DNA of 64,000 nucleotides from Rippkaea orientalis PCC 8801 (GTDB lineage Bacteria > Cyanobacteriota > Cyanobacteriia > Cyanobacteriales > Microcystaceae). Positions 25,467-35,228 of the stretch are shown piece by piece (position 1 is the first letter of the stretch; each line of letters begins with the position of its first letter). The position numbers and the translations under genes are program-made. The notes under the pieces were generated by a model. That model worked only from the letters and a program-made list of their open reading frames with translations, made no database searches and was not told the origin of the DNA. The stretch spans positions 372,001-436,000 of the forward strand of contig NC_011726.1 of assembly GCF_000021805.1 (NCBI RefSeq), given 5' to 3'.

Positions 25467-25936
25467 GATAATGAACTTAGTCTCTTTATTTAGTTTAACC
25501 TGACTTCAGTAAACAGTTATCAGTGAATAGTAAATAGTGAATAGTGAATAGTTAACCAAGTCCCCCTCACCCCTTCACCTCCCCACCCCCTCACCCCCTC
25601 ACCTCCCCACCTCCTCACCTCCCCACCCCTACCCCCTCTTTGGTTCAAGTATATTTACTCAAAATCTTGAACAGTAGGACTTTTAGGGTTTTTCGCTGAT
25701 GACTTCTAGGAACTTATTTTGAGACTAGGTAATTAAAATCGTTCACGGATCTTGGGGAGTAATTTTTCTGAGTGCCTAGGTTAGTACCCAAATTTGTCCC
25801 CTTGAAGCGTCCTGTTCTGGGGTTCATAATTCTTGAAAATTTTCTTGATCTATTTAGTAATTTAACGTTATATTTTTGATATGATCAAATAAGACCAACA
25901 ACCATTGGCATCAAATCAAGGAACATTGACAACATT
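25467..25936. other. Intergenic region between sdhB and cyAbrB2
   Basis: It contains AGTGAATAGTAAATAGTGAATAG-type short repeats (about 25511-25552), then a long pyrimidine tract with repeated CCCCTCACC and CCTCCCCA units (about 25560-25640). The remaining 300 bp is AT-rich leader of the cyAbrB2 gene with no ORF. On the sdhB coding strand the pyrimidine tract reads as multiple G runs, which could form a G-quadruplex. Confidence 0.6.
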
Positions 25937-26338
25937 ATGAGTGACGCACCTAATCCTACTCCTTTAACGGGGAAAGCCTTGCTTGGAAAAGTTAAAGAGC
26001 TATCCCACTTACCCCGGCGAGAAACGGCCAAAAAATGTGGCTATTACTCAGTAACCAAAGACGGACAGACCCGTGTCAATTTAACCGACTTTTACGATGC
26101 AGTCCTTGCAGCAAAAGGGGTTCCCCTTGAACCAGGAACTGCTAAAGATGGCCGCGGCCGGGAACCTACCTACCGGGTTAGTGTTCACAAAAACGGTCAA
26201 ATTGTCATCGGTTCAACCTATACCGAGGAAATGGGTTTGAAACCTGGAGATGAGTTTGAAATTAAACTCGGTTACAAACACATTCATCTCAAACAGATCG
26301 GAGAAGAAGACGAGGTTTCTAAAGGCGAGGCTGCATAA
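25937..26338 (+). CDS. abrB2: cyAbrB2-type transcriptional regulator
   Basis: This 133-residue cyanobacterial AbrB-like DNA-binding protein has the family's N-terminal LTGKALLGKVKELSHLPRRETAKKCGYY and a C-terminal SpoVT/AbrB-like fold (YRVSVHKNGQIVIGSTYTEEMGLKPGDEFEI) reversed in position relative to Bacillus AbrB. The LTDFYDAVLAAKG segment is the cyAbrB2 (Sll0822) type rather than cyAbrB1 as I remember them. In Synechocystis, cyAbrB2 controls carbon/nitrogen balance genes, including fermentation and hydrogenase genes. It lies about 100 bp upstream of the CPBP protease gene. Confidence 0.82.
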   Translation: MSDAPNPTPLTGKALLGKVKELSHLPRRETAKKCGYYSVTKDGQTRVNLTDFYDAVLAAKGVPLEPGTAKDGRGREPTYRVSVHKNGQIVIGSTYTEEMGLKPGDEFEIKLGYKHIHLKQIGEEDEVSKGEAA

Positions 26339-26440
26339 ATCCCTCACCCTAAACAGTCATCGGTTATCACTGTATTAAGTGAGTCAACTTAGACTTAGCT
26401 GATCAGCCGATAACCGACTATTAGCCATGATGGAGAATCA

Positions 26441-27298
26441 ATGTTTTTGTCTCAAGTAGATTCCTGGCTAAGTCTTTTCGTTACTCTCCCGGGAACGGTT
26501 AAGGGATTTCTTCTATTAGTCCTGTGGGTAATACTCTGGCTGCCCTTAGCTTGGCTTATGGCAAAAAGAGTTCAATGGCGACCATTTACCCCCTTGACTC
26601 CAACCCAAAAGTTACCGATGGTAGCCTCTCTTTACCTAGTTGTTCCCCTTTTGGTGTGGCTGTTGGTCACGCTGGAGGGGACTTCTGTGTCTGACTATGG
26701 CTTATGGTGGCGATCGGTTTTTCTAACATCGCTTCTATGGGGTATGGGATTAGCCATAGTAGGGTTAGGAATTGTCTTTGGGGTTGAGGGATGGTTAGGT
26801 TGGTTAGTCTGGCAAAAGCAAAATTTACCCCGTTTAGGGAGACTTTTACTACCGTTGTTGGGGTTAGGACTTTGGGTCGGAATCACAGAAGAAGTGATTT
26901 TTCGGGGAATTTTGCTCAATTTACTCGAAGAAGACTTGGCTTTGTGGATAGCGGCAGCCCTTTCTAGCGCAATTTTCGCTCTGTTACACTTAGTGTGGGA
27001 AAGACAAGAAACCTTACCCCAAATACCCGGATTATGGTTAATGGGGATGGTCTTAGTCTGGGCTCGGTTAGTCGATGGAGAAAGTTTAGGATTAGCCTCG
27101 GGACTCCATGCTGGTTGGGTTTGGGGGTTAGCGTCCCTCGATGCTGCGGAATTAATTACTTATACTGGTAAAGGGTCAGATTGGATTATCGGTTGGGGAA
27201 AACAACCCTTAGCCGGACTTGCTGGCATTATCTGTTTATTAGGGACGGGACTAATATTATGGCCGTTATTTCAGCTTATTCCAAAGCAATATCTTTGA
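26441..27298 (+). CDS. CPBP-family intramembrane metalloprotease
   Basis: The 285-residue membrane protein has about 7-8 spans and the three CPBP (Abi/Rce1-like) motifs: EEVIFR at 150-155, FALLHL with His183, and a later HAGWVWG near 230. These residues chelate zinc in Rce1-type proteases, which cleave prenylated CAAX proteins in eukaryotes; bacterial members act in immunity to peptides or in unknown processing. Substrate unknown. It lies between cyAbrB2 and a DUF445 gene on the same strand. Confidence 0.87.
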   Translation: MFLSQVDSWLSLFVTLPGTVKGFLLLVLWVILWLPLAWLMAKRVQWRPFTPLTPTQKLPMVASLYLVVPLLVWLLVTLEGTSVSDYGLWWRSVFLTSLLWGMGLAIVGLGIVFGVEGWLGWLVWQKQNLPRLGRLLLPLLGLGLWVGITEEVIFRGILLNLLEEDLALWIAAALSSAIFALLHLVWERQETLPQIPGLWLMGMVLVWARLVDGESLGLASGLHAGWVWGLASLDAAELITYTGKGSDWIIGWGKQPLAGLAGIICLLGTGLILWPLFQLIPKQYL

Positions 27299-27473
27299 GA
27301 TTATTACCTTTAACTGAATGTCGGGAGAAGTCCCCCGCTATATTTAAAGCTTCAATTCATCGGTTATTTGAGGGTCAACTCAAAACCGTTACTATCACTA
27401 AAACACCGACATCAGAATCCCCAAGTATAGCGTCAGCTTAGTTGGGGTAGTTCACAGAGAATGGCAAGACTCT

Positions 27474-28727
27474 ATGTCGATTATTCACCTGACTACCTTA
27501 AATTTTTCATTGCTTTGGACGATCGCTCTTCCTCCGATTGCAGGAACCATTATTGGCTATTTTACCAACGATATTGCCATAAAAATGTTGTTTCGTCCCT
27601 ATAAAGCGGTTTATATTGGCGAACGTCGTCTACCCTTCACTCCTGGGTTAATTCCGCGTAACCAGGAACGCTTAGCCAAGAAAATCTCAGATACGATTAT
27701 GGGGTCGTTATTAACCCCTGAAGAATTACAAAATTTAGCCCGACGCTTACTACAAACTGAACGGGTACAAGCAGCCATTCTTTGGTTATTAAATTTGGCT
27801 ATTCAACAGGTAAAAGACGATAAAAATCAAAAAACAGCCAAAATTCTGGCAGATATTCTACGAGATTTATTTAGTGAATCTTTACCCCGACTATTGAAGG
27901 CGTTAGCGCGTCGGGAAGATTTCCTAGAACAGCAAATTAATCAAATTTTTGACCAAGTATTATTAGATTTTCGTCTGACGGATGCTCAAGCGCGACAATT
28001 TGCGGACTGGTTGTTAGAAACAGTGGTTCCTCCTGATGTGTTGCGACGGACGTTAATTGATTTTTTAACAGACCGAAATATTCAAGTGATTGATGAAGGG
28101 TTTCGGGAAAAAACCAGTGGAACCTATTGGGTAGTCGCCAATTTATTTGGACTAAGTAATACTTTAGTTCGGTTACGGAGTTTTTGTCTGGAAGAACAGG
28201 AATTAGCCAATACTCGCTTAAAAGAAATCTTACTTTCTTTAGAAGTGCGGAGTCGCTTAAGAGAATGGTTACAGAGTCTTTGCTTACAAAATTTACCCGT
28301 TTCTACGGTACGACAATTACGCAAAACCACTAGAGAAACTGTGCGTAGTTATATTCAAGAAAGTGGGGCGGATTTTCTTCAGAATTTAGGAGAAACGGTT
28401 GACTGGGAGCAAATTTCTATCTTAATTATGAATCGTTTGCAAACCTCAGCAGCATTAACCACATCCTTAGAAACCATTAGTCAAGAACTTGCGTTAATTC
28501 TAGAGAGATATTTAGAAGAAGATTTAGAGAAAATTGTCGCTCAAGCGATTCCGATTTTATCGATTGATCAGGTTATTATTAATCGGGTTAATGCAACTTC
28601 TCCTGAAAACTTAGAAATGGCTATTCAAGGAATTGTTAAAAGCGAGTTGCAAGCTATTGTTAATATTGGGGGAGTTTTAGGGTTTTTAGTTGGCGTATTT
28701 CAAAGTATTTTACTTATCTTTAGATAA
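27474..28727 (+). CDS. DUF445-family membrane protein
   Basis: The 417-residue protein starts with a membrane segment and the family motif [23 protein letters not shown], then [20 protein letters not shown]. The long middle region (about 90-385) is helical and charged. It ends with [18 protein letters not shown], a second membrane span. This N-term/C-term membrane hairpin layout is the DUF445 family (B. subtilis YheB-like). No function is established. It follows the CPBP gene by about 175 bp. Confidence 0.85.
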   Translation: MSIIHLTTLNFSLLWTIALPPIAGTIIGYFTNDIAIKMLFRPYKAVYIGERRLPFTPGLIPRNQERLAKKISDTIMGSLLTPEELQNLARRLLQTERVQAAILWLLNLAIQQVKDDKNQKTAKILADILRDLFSESLPRLLKALARREDFLEQQINQIFDQVLLDFRLTDAQARQFADWLLETVVPPDVLRRTLIDFLTDRNIQVIDEGFREKTSGTYWVVANLFGLSNTLVRLRSFCLEEQELANTRLKEILLSLEVRSRLREWLQSLCLQNLPVSTVRQLRKTTRETVRSYIQESGADFLQNLGETVDWEQISILIMNRLQTSAALTTSLETISQELALILERYLEEDLEKIVAQAIPILSIDQVIINRVNATSPENLEMAIQGIVKSELQAIVNIGGVLGFLVGVFQSILLIFR

Positions 28728-28939
28728 AAAATTATTAATTATTTAAAAAAGTTTGATTATAAAATTAATCTGTAGAAAATTTTGTCAAGAATAATTTTGC
28801 CAATACCATTATGTGAGTAGATGGGGGTAAATCAACCCAGGGTGGGTATGGCCGACCCCACAGGTTTTATTGGTTCTATCGACTATTTACTTAGATTGTA
28901 TCATCCATCAGTATCCTGAAAAAAGTTGAGACTTATATT

Positions 28940-31687
28940 ATGAGTGCTGAACAAAAACGTCTCCAGTCGGTTCGTAATGGGTTTGTGTGGAAAAAATGGG
29001 GGCCTTATTTGAGTGAAAGACAATGGGGAACAGTCAGGGAAGATTATAGCGATAATGGGGATGCCTGGAATTATTTTTCTCACGATCAAGCGCGATCGCG
29101 TGCCTACCGTTGGGGAGAAGATGGACTAGGGGGAATTAGTGATGATCATCAAATTCTGTGTTTTGCCTTAGCCTTATGGAATGGCCAAGATCCTATCCTC
29201 AAAGAACGATTATTTGGGTTAACCAATAGTGAAGGCAATCACGGGGAAGATGTCAAAGAATATTACTTTTATCTTGACAGTACCCCCACCCATTCCTACA
29301 TGAAATATTTGTATAAGTATCCCCAAAGAGAGTATCCCTATGGAGATTTAATCAACACCAACCGTCAACGCAATCGTCATGAACCCGAATACGAATTACT
29401 CGATACAGGAATTTTTAACGACGATCGTTATTTTGATGTCTTTGTCGAATACGCGAAGGATAATCCCGAAGATATTTTCATTAAAATTAGTGTTTATAAT
29501 CGAGGTCCAGAGGCAGCTAACCTTGATGTCTTACCTACTATATGGTTCCGTAATACTTGGTCTTGGTCTGATGGGGGATCAAAACCCATTGTGCAGAAAG
29601 TGGGGGATAGGGTCATTCAAACCCATCATACTGACCCCCTATTCCAAGAATACCTGACAGACTATTATTTATACTGCGATCGCACTGTTCCTCTGTTATT
29701 CACCGAAAACGAAACCAATAACGCCCATCTTTTTGGAACACCCAATCCGAGTCACTACGTCAAAGATGGCATTAATAACTACATCGTTAATGGACATCAC
29801 GACGCAGTTAATCCCCATCAAAGCGGAACCAAAGCTTGTGCCCATTATCACCTAACCGTAGCCGCCGGAGCAACCGAGGTCATTTACTTGCGTCTGACCA
29901 AAACAGCCCCTAGTGCTACCAGTGACCCCTTTGCTACGGTTGAAACGATTTTTAAGACCCGTTTAGAAGAAGCTGATGCCTTTTATGATACGATAACTCC
30001 CCTGTCTATCAAAACCGATAGCGATCGCGTCAATGTTATGCGTCAAGCGTTAGCCGGGATGCTTTGGACGAAACAATATTTCTACTACGATGTCGATAAA
30101 TGGCTCGAAGAACACAATATTAACCCGTTATTGGGTTCAGAGCAACGGAACCGCATTCGCAACGGGGAATGGTTCCATATGTACAGTGATGACATTATTT
30201 CCATGCCGGATAAATGGGAATATCCCTGGTTTGCTGCGTGGGATCTGGCTTTCCATATGTTGCCGTTGTCCAGCGTTGACTCAGACTTTGCTAAAGAACA
30301 GCTAGACTTGATGTTACGCAACGACTATTTACACCCTAATGGTCAAATTCCAGCTTATGAATGGAATTTTGGGGATGTTAACCCCCCCGTTCATGCCTAT
30401 GCCACCATGCAAATTTATTTAATGGACAAGGCACGGAATTTTGGACAAGGGGATCTCAACTTTCTCAAGTATGCCTTTTCAAAATTGCTAGTTAACTTTA
30501 CCTGGTGGGTTAACCGCAAAGATAGCGACGGTAACAACGCCTTTGAAGGGGGCTTTTTAGGACTCGATAATATTGGAGTCTTTGATCGCAGTTCTCCCTT
30601 ACCCACCGGAGGCTGTTTAGAACAGGCTGACGGAACAGCCTGGATGGTCTTTTTTAGCCAACAGATGTTACGCATTGCGGTGGAATTAGCTATCCATGAC
30701 CCCCTCTATGAAGAGTTTGTCAGTAAGTTCTTTGAGCATACCATGTGGATCGCCGGAGCGATGGATCGCATTGGGGAAAACCAAGATGAAATGTGGGACG
30801 AACAAGACGGGTTTTTCTATGATCTGCTGCGTTTACCGAATGGGGATGCTATGCGCTTAAAAGTGCGATCGCTTGTTGGACTCTTACCCTTAGCGGCGGT
30901 TGCCATTTTTAATGAGGATGATATTGTCAAATTACCTAACTTTTATAAGCGGGCTCAAGCTTTTTGGAGTCGTCATGGTGATTTAGTGGAGAATATCCAC
31001 ATTCCTGATCAACAAGGGGCAGGAGGTCGCTATATGCTATCTTTGTTTACTGAGGATAAGTTGCGTCGGGTATTGGCACGGATGCTTGATGAAAAGGAGT
31101 TTTTCAGTCCCTATGGCATTCGTTCTCTGTCTCGCTATCATGCGGATCATCCCTTTGTCTTTCACCATAACGGGGAAGAATTTCGGGTGGATTATGTCCC
31201 TGGTGATTCTAATACGGGAATGTTTGGGGGTAACTCTAACTGGCGTGGACCGGTGTGGATGCCTGTTAATATGTTATTTGTGGCAGCCCTACGGCGACTC
31301 TATGCTTTTTATGGTGATGAGTTCAAGGTAGAATGTCCCACGGGATCAGGCAAGTATATGAACTTATTCCAAGTGTCTCAGGAACTCGCTGAACGGCTGA
31401 CCCGCCTCTTTTTGACAGATGGCAATGGCAAGCGTCCAGTTTATGGCACTGCCGAAAAATTCCAAAGCGATCCCCACTGGAAAGATTTGATCCTCTTTTA
31501 CGAGTATTTTAATGGAGATACTGGGGCAGGTATTGGCGCAAGTCACCAAACGGGTTGGACGGGTGGAATTGCGACGATTATCCAAGCTTACGGTATTTTG
31601 ACTGATGAAGTCGTCAAAGAACTCTTCTCTAGTTCGGATGTGGAACTTGAAGCCATGAAGAGATATCTTCAGAAAATCAAGCAATAA
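28940..31687 (+). CDS. GH63 / MGH1-like glycoside hydrolase
   Basis: The 915-residue protein has an (alpha/alpha)6-barrel glucosidase architecture. It starts with a beta-rich domain (WKKWGPYLSERQWGTVREDYS, WRWGEDGLGGISD-like) and continues with the catalytic region (PDKWEYPWFAAWDLAFHMLPL, GQIPAYEWNFGDVNPPVHAYA, DEMWDEQDGFFYD, SNWRGPVWMPVNM). These are typical of the mannosyl-oligosaccharide glucosidase/MGH1-like family, which acts on alpha-linked glucosyl compounds. Likely acid/base residues lie in the AAWD and DEQDGFFYD motifs but cannot be fixed. There is no signal peptide, so it is cytosolic and may act on a compatible solute or storage glycan. Confidence 0.82.
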   Translation: MSAEQKRLQSVRNGFVWKKWGPYLSERQWGTVREDYSDNGDAWNYFSHDQARSRAYRWGEDGLGGISDDHQILCFALALWNGQDPILKERLFGLTNSEGNHGEDVKEYYFYLDSTPTHSYMKYLYKYPQREYPYGDLINTNRQRNRHEPEYELLDTGIFNDDRYFDVFVEYAKDNPEDIFIKISVYNRGPEAANLDVLPTIWFRNTWSWSDGGSKPIVQKVGDRVIQTHHTDPLFQEYLTDYYLYCDRTVPLLFTENETNNAHLFGTPNPSHYVKDGINNYIVNGHHDAVNPHQSGTKACAHYHLTVAAGATEVIYLRLTKTAPSATSDPFATVETIFKTRLEEADAFYDTITPLSIKTDSDRVNVMRQALAGMLWTKQYFYYDVDKWLEEHNINPLLGSEQRNRIRNGEWFHMYSDDIISMPDKWEYPWFAAWDLAFHMLPLSSVDSDFAKEQLDLMLRNDYLHPNGQIPAYEWNFGDVNPPVHAYATMQIYLMDKARNFGQGDLNFLKYAFSKLLVNFTWWVNRKDSDGNNAFEGGFLGLDNIGVFDRSSPLPTGGCLEQADGTAWMVFFSQQMLRIAVELAIHDPLYEEFVSKFFEHTMWIAGAMDRIGENQDEMWDEQDGFFYDLLRLPNGDAMRLKVRSLVGLLPLAAVAIFNEDDIVKLPNFYKRAQAFWSRHGDLVENIHIPDQQGAGGRYMLSLFTEDKLRRVLARMLDEKEFFSPYGIRSLSRYHADHPFVFHHNGEEFRVDYVPGDSNTGMFGGNSNWRGPVWMPVNMLFVAALRRLYAFYGDEFKVECPTGSGKYMNLFQVSQELAERLTRLFLTDGNGKRPVYGTAEKFQSDPHWKDLILFYEYFNGDTGAGIGASHQTGWTGGIATIIQAYGILTDEVVKELFSSSDVELEAMKRYLQKIKQ

Positions 31688-32286
31688 ACCTTTAGGGTGG
31701 GCAATGCTCACCCTAGTACAGAGACTCTAATTATCTATGCTCAGATCTTGCATCAGAACAAAAATACTTAATAATCAGACGCAGGAGGTCAATATATAAT
31801 ATTTATTTATTTAATTCTGTAAACAAGATGATTTATTTCTATAAATTAAGCCTCTCCATTTAACTTTATCCAGATCGCAGTTTTCCTAATTTTCTCAAAA
31901 TTTGCCCCAAAATCAAAGTGTAAAGTAGTGTAAATTTTCAAAATCTGCTATCATCATGATATGATTGGCTTATTCTATTCAAAAAAACAAGTTAATTTCT
32001 TGAAGTTCTTATTTATTGCCTGTTTTGACATGGCTGACGTTGATTTTAAAGGAAGCGTTGAAACCCAGCTTGAAGAAAGTGATAATCTAGGGTTAAAGCT
32101 GTTGAAATGTGATGATTTATCATAACAATAAAAGATAAACAATCAGTTAAGAAGTAGGTTTTATCTTAATACTATGGAATCATGTAAGCAATCTGATCAG
32201 TTTTTTCGCTATTCTTGTGACAGATTAAAATAAGAAAATTTATTTATACTACGAATACAAGAGAAATCAAGGCATCTTACGTTACT
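31688..32286. other. Intergenic region after the GH63-like gene, with terminator hairpin
   Basis: A hairpin at 31694-31714 (AGGGTGGGCA with TGCTCACCCT, one G:T pair, one-base loop) ends the GH gene. The remainder is AT-rich. An open frame of 54 codons (31961-32125, [31 protein letters not shown]...) exists but has no Shine-Dalgarno sequence and no recognisable homologue, so I do not call it a gene. Confidence 0.5.
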
Positions 32287-32877
32287 ATGCTCTCACAAAT
32301 CGTTCGTCCTCTAGTACAAACTCAAATTCGTCTCCTGGCTAATTCTCAAGCAACCCAAACGACTCTAATAGACACCATTGCGCGATGGTTGGGTTATCTG
32401 GGGGTTCAAGCTAAGGTCACAAAATTAACCCCAGATTCTGAACGGATTCATCTTTCTTTGACCGTTGCTAAACCCGATGGCTGTGACAGTCAAGACTGGC
32501 AACAAATTCTTAATAATCTGCGTTCCCCTGCTACTATTGAGGGTTCATCTGAGAATAATTATACTCAGATGAGTGAGGTTCAACAACAGCAACTCGCTCG
32601 ATTATTGGCTTACTTAATTCAAGTAGGGAACCCGAATGGTAAGATTAGTTGGACTGAGGTAGAAACTCAACTGCTACCCCTTAATCTTAATCCGTTTATT
32701 TTAAGCAGTATTCAAGTTGCTTTAAAGGTTCCTCAACCAACAGATTTACTACAAAAACTTGATCCTGATGTCGCTGCTAGTGCTTTTCCTATTGCGGTTA
32801 GAATAGCTTGGTTTGATCAAGAAATTAATCCCCACGAACATGATGCTTTGTCTACTCTATTATCAGCGATGAAATAA
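32287..32877 (+). CDS. Conserved-looking hypothetical protein (possible TerB-like C terminus)
   Basis: I do not recognise this 196-residue protein. Residues 1-100 are mixed alpha/beta, including LIDTIARWLGYLGVQAKVTKL. Residues 105-196 are helical, with AFPIAVRIAWFDQEINPHEHDALSTLL. The last segment, with acidic DQEINPHE, resembles a TerB-like helical motif, but this is weak. No signal peptide or membrane segment is present. It is convergent with the YdeI-like gene, with 7 bp between stop codons. Confidence 0.6.
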   Translation: MLSQIVRPLVQTQIRLLANSQATQTTLIDTIARWLGYLGVQAKVTKLTPDSERIHLSLTVAKPDGCDSQDWQQILNNLRSPATIEGSSENNYTQMSEVQQQQLARLLAYLIQVGNPNGKISWTEVETQLLPLNLNPFILSSIQVALKVPQPTDLLQKLDPDVAASAFPIAVRIAWFDQEINPHEHDALSTLLSAMK

Positions 32878-32884
32878 AAACGGG

Positions 32885-33475
32885 TTAGTAATTTGCTTTA
32901 ATGCCTTGTTCTGCTTTTTGAACCGTCTCTCGGATACGTTTTGCTCTGGTTTCAGGACGCTTGGCATTTTTTATCCATTCTAAAATCCCTCGTTTTGAGG
33001 AAGGAGGAAAGTCCTCAAAATTCTTTTGAGCAATCTTATTTTCTGACAAAAGTAGCTTCAGATCATCAGGTATTATAAGTGCTTCAACATCATCTAAAAA
33101 AGACCATGAACCATCGATTTTTGCTTGGTCAATTTTAGTTAATCCTGCTTGGTGAATTAATCCTAATTCTTCTAATTTTATGACACGATTTTTATTAGCT
33201 TTTGACCAGTTACTACCTTGTTTACGAGGAGAAATATAGAGCATTGTTCGCTGTTCATCAAGTTTTCTTGGCAAACTATCTATCCATCCAAAACACAGAC
33301 ATTCTTCGACGATATCATCATAAGGTAGATAATATTCGTGAGTTTTTTTGTAAGTAATTAACCAAACACCTTGCTTTTGACTGTGATGAATTTCAAGCCA
33401 TTGTCTCAACTCACTACGGGTTTTTATTGCAATTTGTTCAGGATTTTTAGTTGATTTTAGCCTAGTATTTTTCAT
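32885..33475 (-). CDS. YdeI/OmpD-associated-family protein
   Basis: The 196-residue protein matches the YdeI/OmpD-associated family: ELRQWLEIHHSQKQGVWL, YDDIVEECLCFGWIDS, RTMLYISPRKQGSNWSKANK and a C-terminal FEDFPPSSKRGILEWIKNAKRPETRAKRI. It is predicted to be cytosolic with no known catalytic residues. Proposed roles include metal or antimicrobial peptide resistance in some bacteria, which cannot be transferred here. Just upstream lies a MITE-like repeat flanked by 23-bp direct repeats that separates it from dacB. Confidence 0.8.
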   Translation of the reverse strand: MKNTRLKSTKNPEQIAIKTRSELRQWLEIHHSQKQGVWLITYKKTHEYYLPYDDIVEECLCFGWIDSLPRKLDEQRTMLYISPRKQGSNWSKANKNRVIKLEELGLIHQAGLTKIDQAKIDGSWSFLDDVEALIIPDDLKLLLSENKIAQKNFEDFPPSSKRGILEWIKNAKRPETRAKRIRETVQKAEQGIKANY

Positions 33476-33477
33476 GT

Positions 33478-33635
33478 TTGTATTCCTAACGTTTTTTCAG
33501 AACTGTAGGGTGGGAAAAGCCTTAAAAGTCTTTGAAATTAACGAGAAATTTATGTACTTTGCCCACTCTACCAATCATAGTGCTAATGAACTGAAATAAT
33601 TGACCGACTCCCTTGTATTCCTAACATTTTTTTAG
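33478..33635. mobile_element. MITE-like element copy A with flanking direct repeats
   Basis: The core 33505-33571 (67 bp) has inverted ends GTAGGGTGGG and GCCCACTCTAC. A 100-bp block, 33505-33604, is homologous in reverse orientation to 60209-60308. Flanking this block, TTGTATTCCTAAC(G/A)TTTTTT(C/T)AG occurs at both 33478-33500 and 33613-33635 (21 of 23 matches). The second repeat includes the last codons of dacB, so the insertion or duplication lies at the dacB 3' end. Confidence 0.6.
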
Positions 33636-35126
33636 TTGGCTAAGTAAGATAATAATATCATCAATTCCTTGTCTTAATTCGGGTAAGGAAACCTCGGATT
33701 GATTAACCATAATACTAAAGACTAATTCAGGATAATTAGGGGGTTGTAAATAACCAGATAGGGTAGAAGTTCCTAGAAGAGTTCCTGTTTTTGCTTGTAC
33801 TATTCCCTGAATAGGTGTTCCTTGAAAACGATTTTTTAGGGTTCCATTAACTCCTCCTATCGCTAAAGATTGTTGGTAGGTTTTCGCGTCTGGTGTTTTA
33901 GCCATTAATCTCAAGGTACTGACTAATGCTTCTGGAGTGACTAAATTTTGACGAGATAATCCTGAACCGTCTTTTAACTGATAGGAAATTGGGTTAACTC
34001 CTAATTGAGTTAAAGTCTCGTTTAACCCTTCTAAGTTAGATTTATTCATCCTATCATTAGCCAATAATTTTAATAAACTTTCAGCAAATAAATTATGACT
34101 ATCTTGATTGACTTTTGTTACTAATTTATCTAGGTTTTCAGATTCAAGTTCAGTCATTTTTTTGTCATCATTAGAATCTTTTTTTAATTGATTAATTGTT
34201 GCCGAATTAACCCCAATACCTTCTCGGATTAAAATAGTTTTTAACGTTTCTAAAAAGTAAGCATTAGGATTAACAACCGCTAACCCGAATTGATCGGGTT
34301 CAGAATCAATGGCTAATTCTCCTTTGATGTTTAAAATAGGTTGCCCTAATTTCGTTTCTATGGCTATCGAATAAGGTGTCCCTTTTTTTCCTGTTATTGC
34401 CTGATGGTTAACTTGCCATTGTTCTGCTGCAATGGGATCAGACCATTCTAATTTTAATGGTTCTCCGATCTTTTGGGGAACTAACGTTAAAGTAACTGAA
34501 TTTTCATTGAGAATTAAATCATTAACTGCTGTTGCATAATTATAGTGAACATCTTCCCATTCCCAAGTAGGATTAATTCCAGACTCATCGATATTTTCTG
34601 CTTCAATAATCAAATGATCGATCTGAGTGACTCCCCGAAGCTTTAACAGTTTAGCTAAGTTTTGTAACTTTTCAGTTGTTAAACTCGGATCACCTTTTCC
34701 CACCAGTCGTAAAGTTTTCAAATGGGGAAAATTTCCGCTTATATAAATCGGCGTTTTAAACCGAAATTCCGAACCAAACTTAAATAATGCTGCTGCTGTT
34801 GTCAGCAATTTTACATTAGAAGCGGGGAGAAAATATTTATCTTTTTCTAACGCATATAACATATCTCCTGACTCCAAGGTTTGAACGAGAATACCCCACC
34901 GCGATCGCTTAAATTTATCCTGAGTAATAATATCATTAATTAACTCAGCTACATCGGCTGAACAAACTTGAGAATTATCAAAATTTTGAGTTGTTTTCGA
35001 GTTAACATCAGTCGGATTAATTGCGAGGAGTTGTTTAGTCAATAAAGCTTCCCCAAAACAGAATAATATTAGTAAGAGTTGAGGGAATCGTCGCCCAAAA
35101 TTTAAGATACCATTAAAGTCAGCCAT
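33621..35126 (-). CDS. dacB: D-alanyl-D-alanine carboxypeptidase/endopeptidase (PBP4, S13 family)
   Basis: The 501-residue protein trims peptidoglycan stem peptides or cross-links in the periplasm. A hydrophobic N-terminal segment (about 15-35) is the export signal. Penicillin-binding motifs are all present: SxxK at 103-106 (LPASNVKLLTTAAAL), SxN (DSHNLFAESLLK, near 340) and KTG (VQAKTGTLLGTST, near 445). The large insertion domain between SxxK and SxN is characteristic of class C type-5 PBP4. The 3' end is overlapped by the direct repeat of the MITE-like element. Confidence 0.93.
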   Translation of the reverse strand: MADFNGILNFGRRFPQLLLILFCFGEALLTKQLLAINPTDVNSKTTQNFDNSQVCSADVAELINDIITQDKFKRSRWGILVQTLESGDMLYALEKDKYFLPASNVKLLTTAAALFKFGSEFRFKTPIYISGNFPHLKTLRLVGKGDPSLTTEKLQNLAKLLKLRGVTQIDHLIIEAENIDESGINPTWEWEDVHYNYATAVNDLILNENSVTLTLVPQKIGEPLKLEWSDPIAAEQWQVNHQAITGKKGTPYSIAIETKLGQPILNIKGELAIDSEPDQFGLAVVNPNAYFLETLKTILIREGIGVNSATINQLKKDSNDDKKMTELESENLDKLVTKVNQDSHNLFAESLLKLLANDRMNKSNLEGLNETLTQLGVNPISYQLKDGSGLSRQNLVTPEALVSTLRLMAKTPDAKTYQQSLAIGGVNGTLKNRFQGTPIQGIVQAKTGTLLGTSTLSGYLQPPNYPELVFSIMVNQSEVSLPELRQGIDDIIILLSQLKKC

Positions 35127-35228
35127 TCAAATCCAGATGAATCCGAATAAATGTATTAAAATTAGAAAAGAAAGACGGCAGACAATAGCAGTAAGTTTCG
35201 CTCAACACATAAGGAGTTTTCTAGCAAT

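Noticed and set aside
25560-25640. C-rich repeats considered as a CRISPR array
   Set aside because: Units are irregular, 6-12 bp and have no spacers; this is a simple pyrimidine tract. No CRISPR array or cas gene is in the window.
27181-27441. Plus-strand 86-aa open frame after the CPBP gene
   Set aside because: Mostly overlaps the CPBP gene in another frame and has no Shine-Dalgarno, known motif or helix pattern; the non-overlapping tail is too short to judge.
31961-32125. 54-aa plus-strand ORF in the gap before 32287
   Set aside because: No ribosome site and no recognisable homologue; AT-rich intergenic DNA readily gives such frames.
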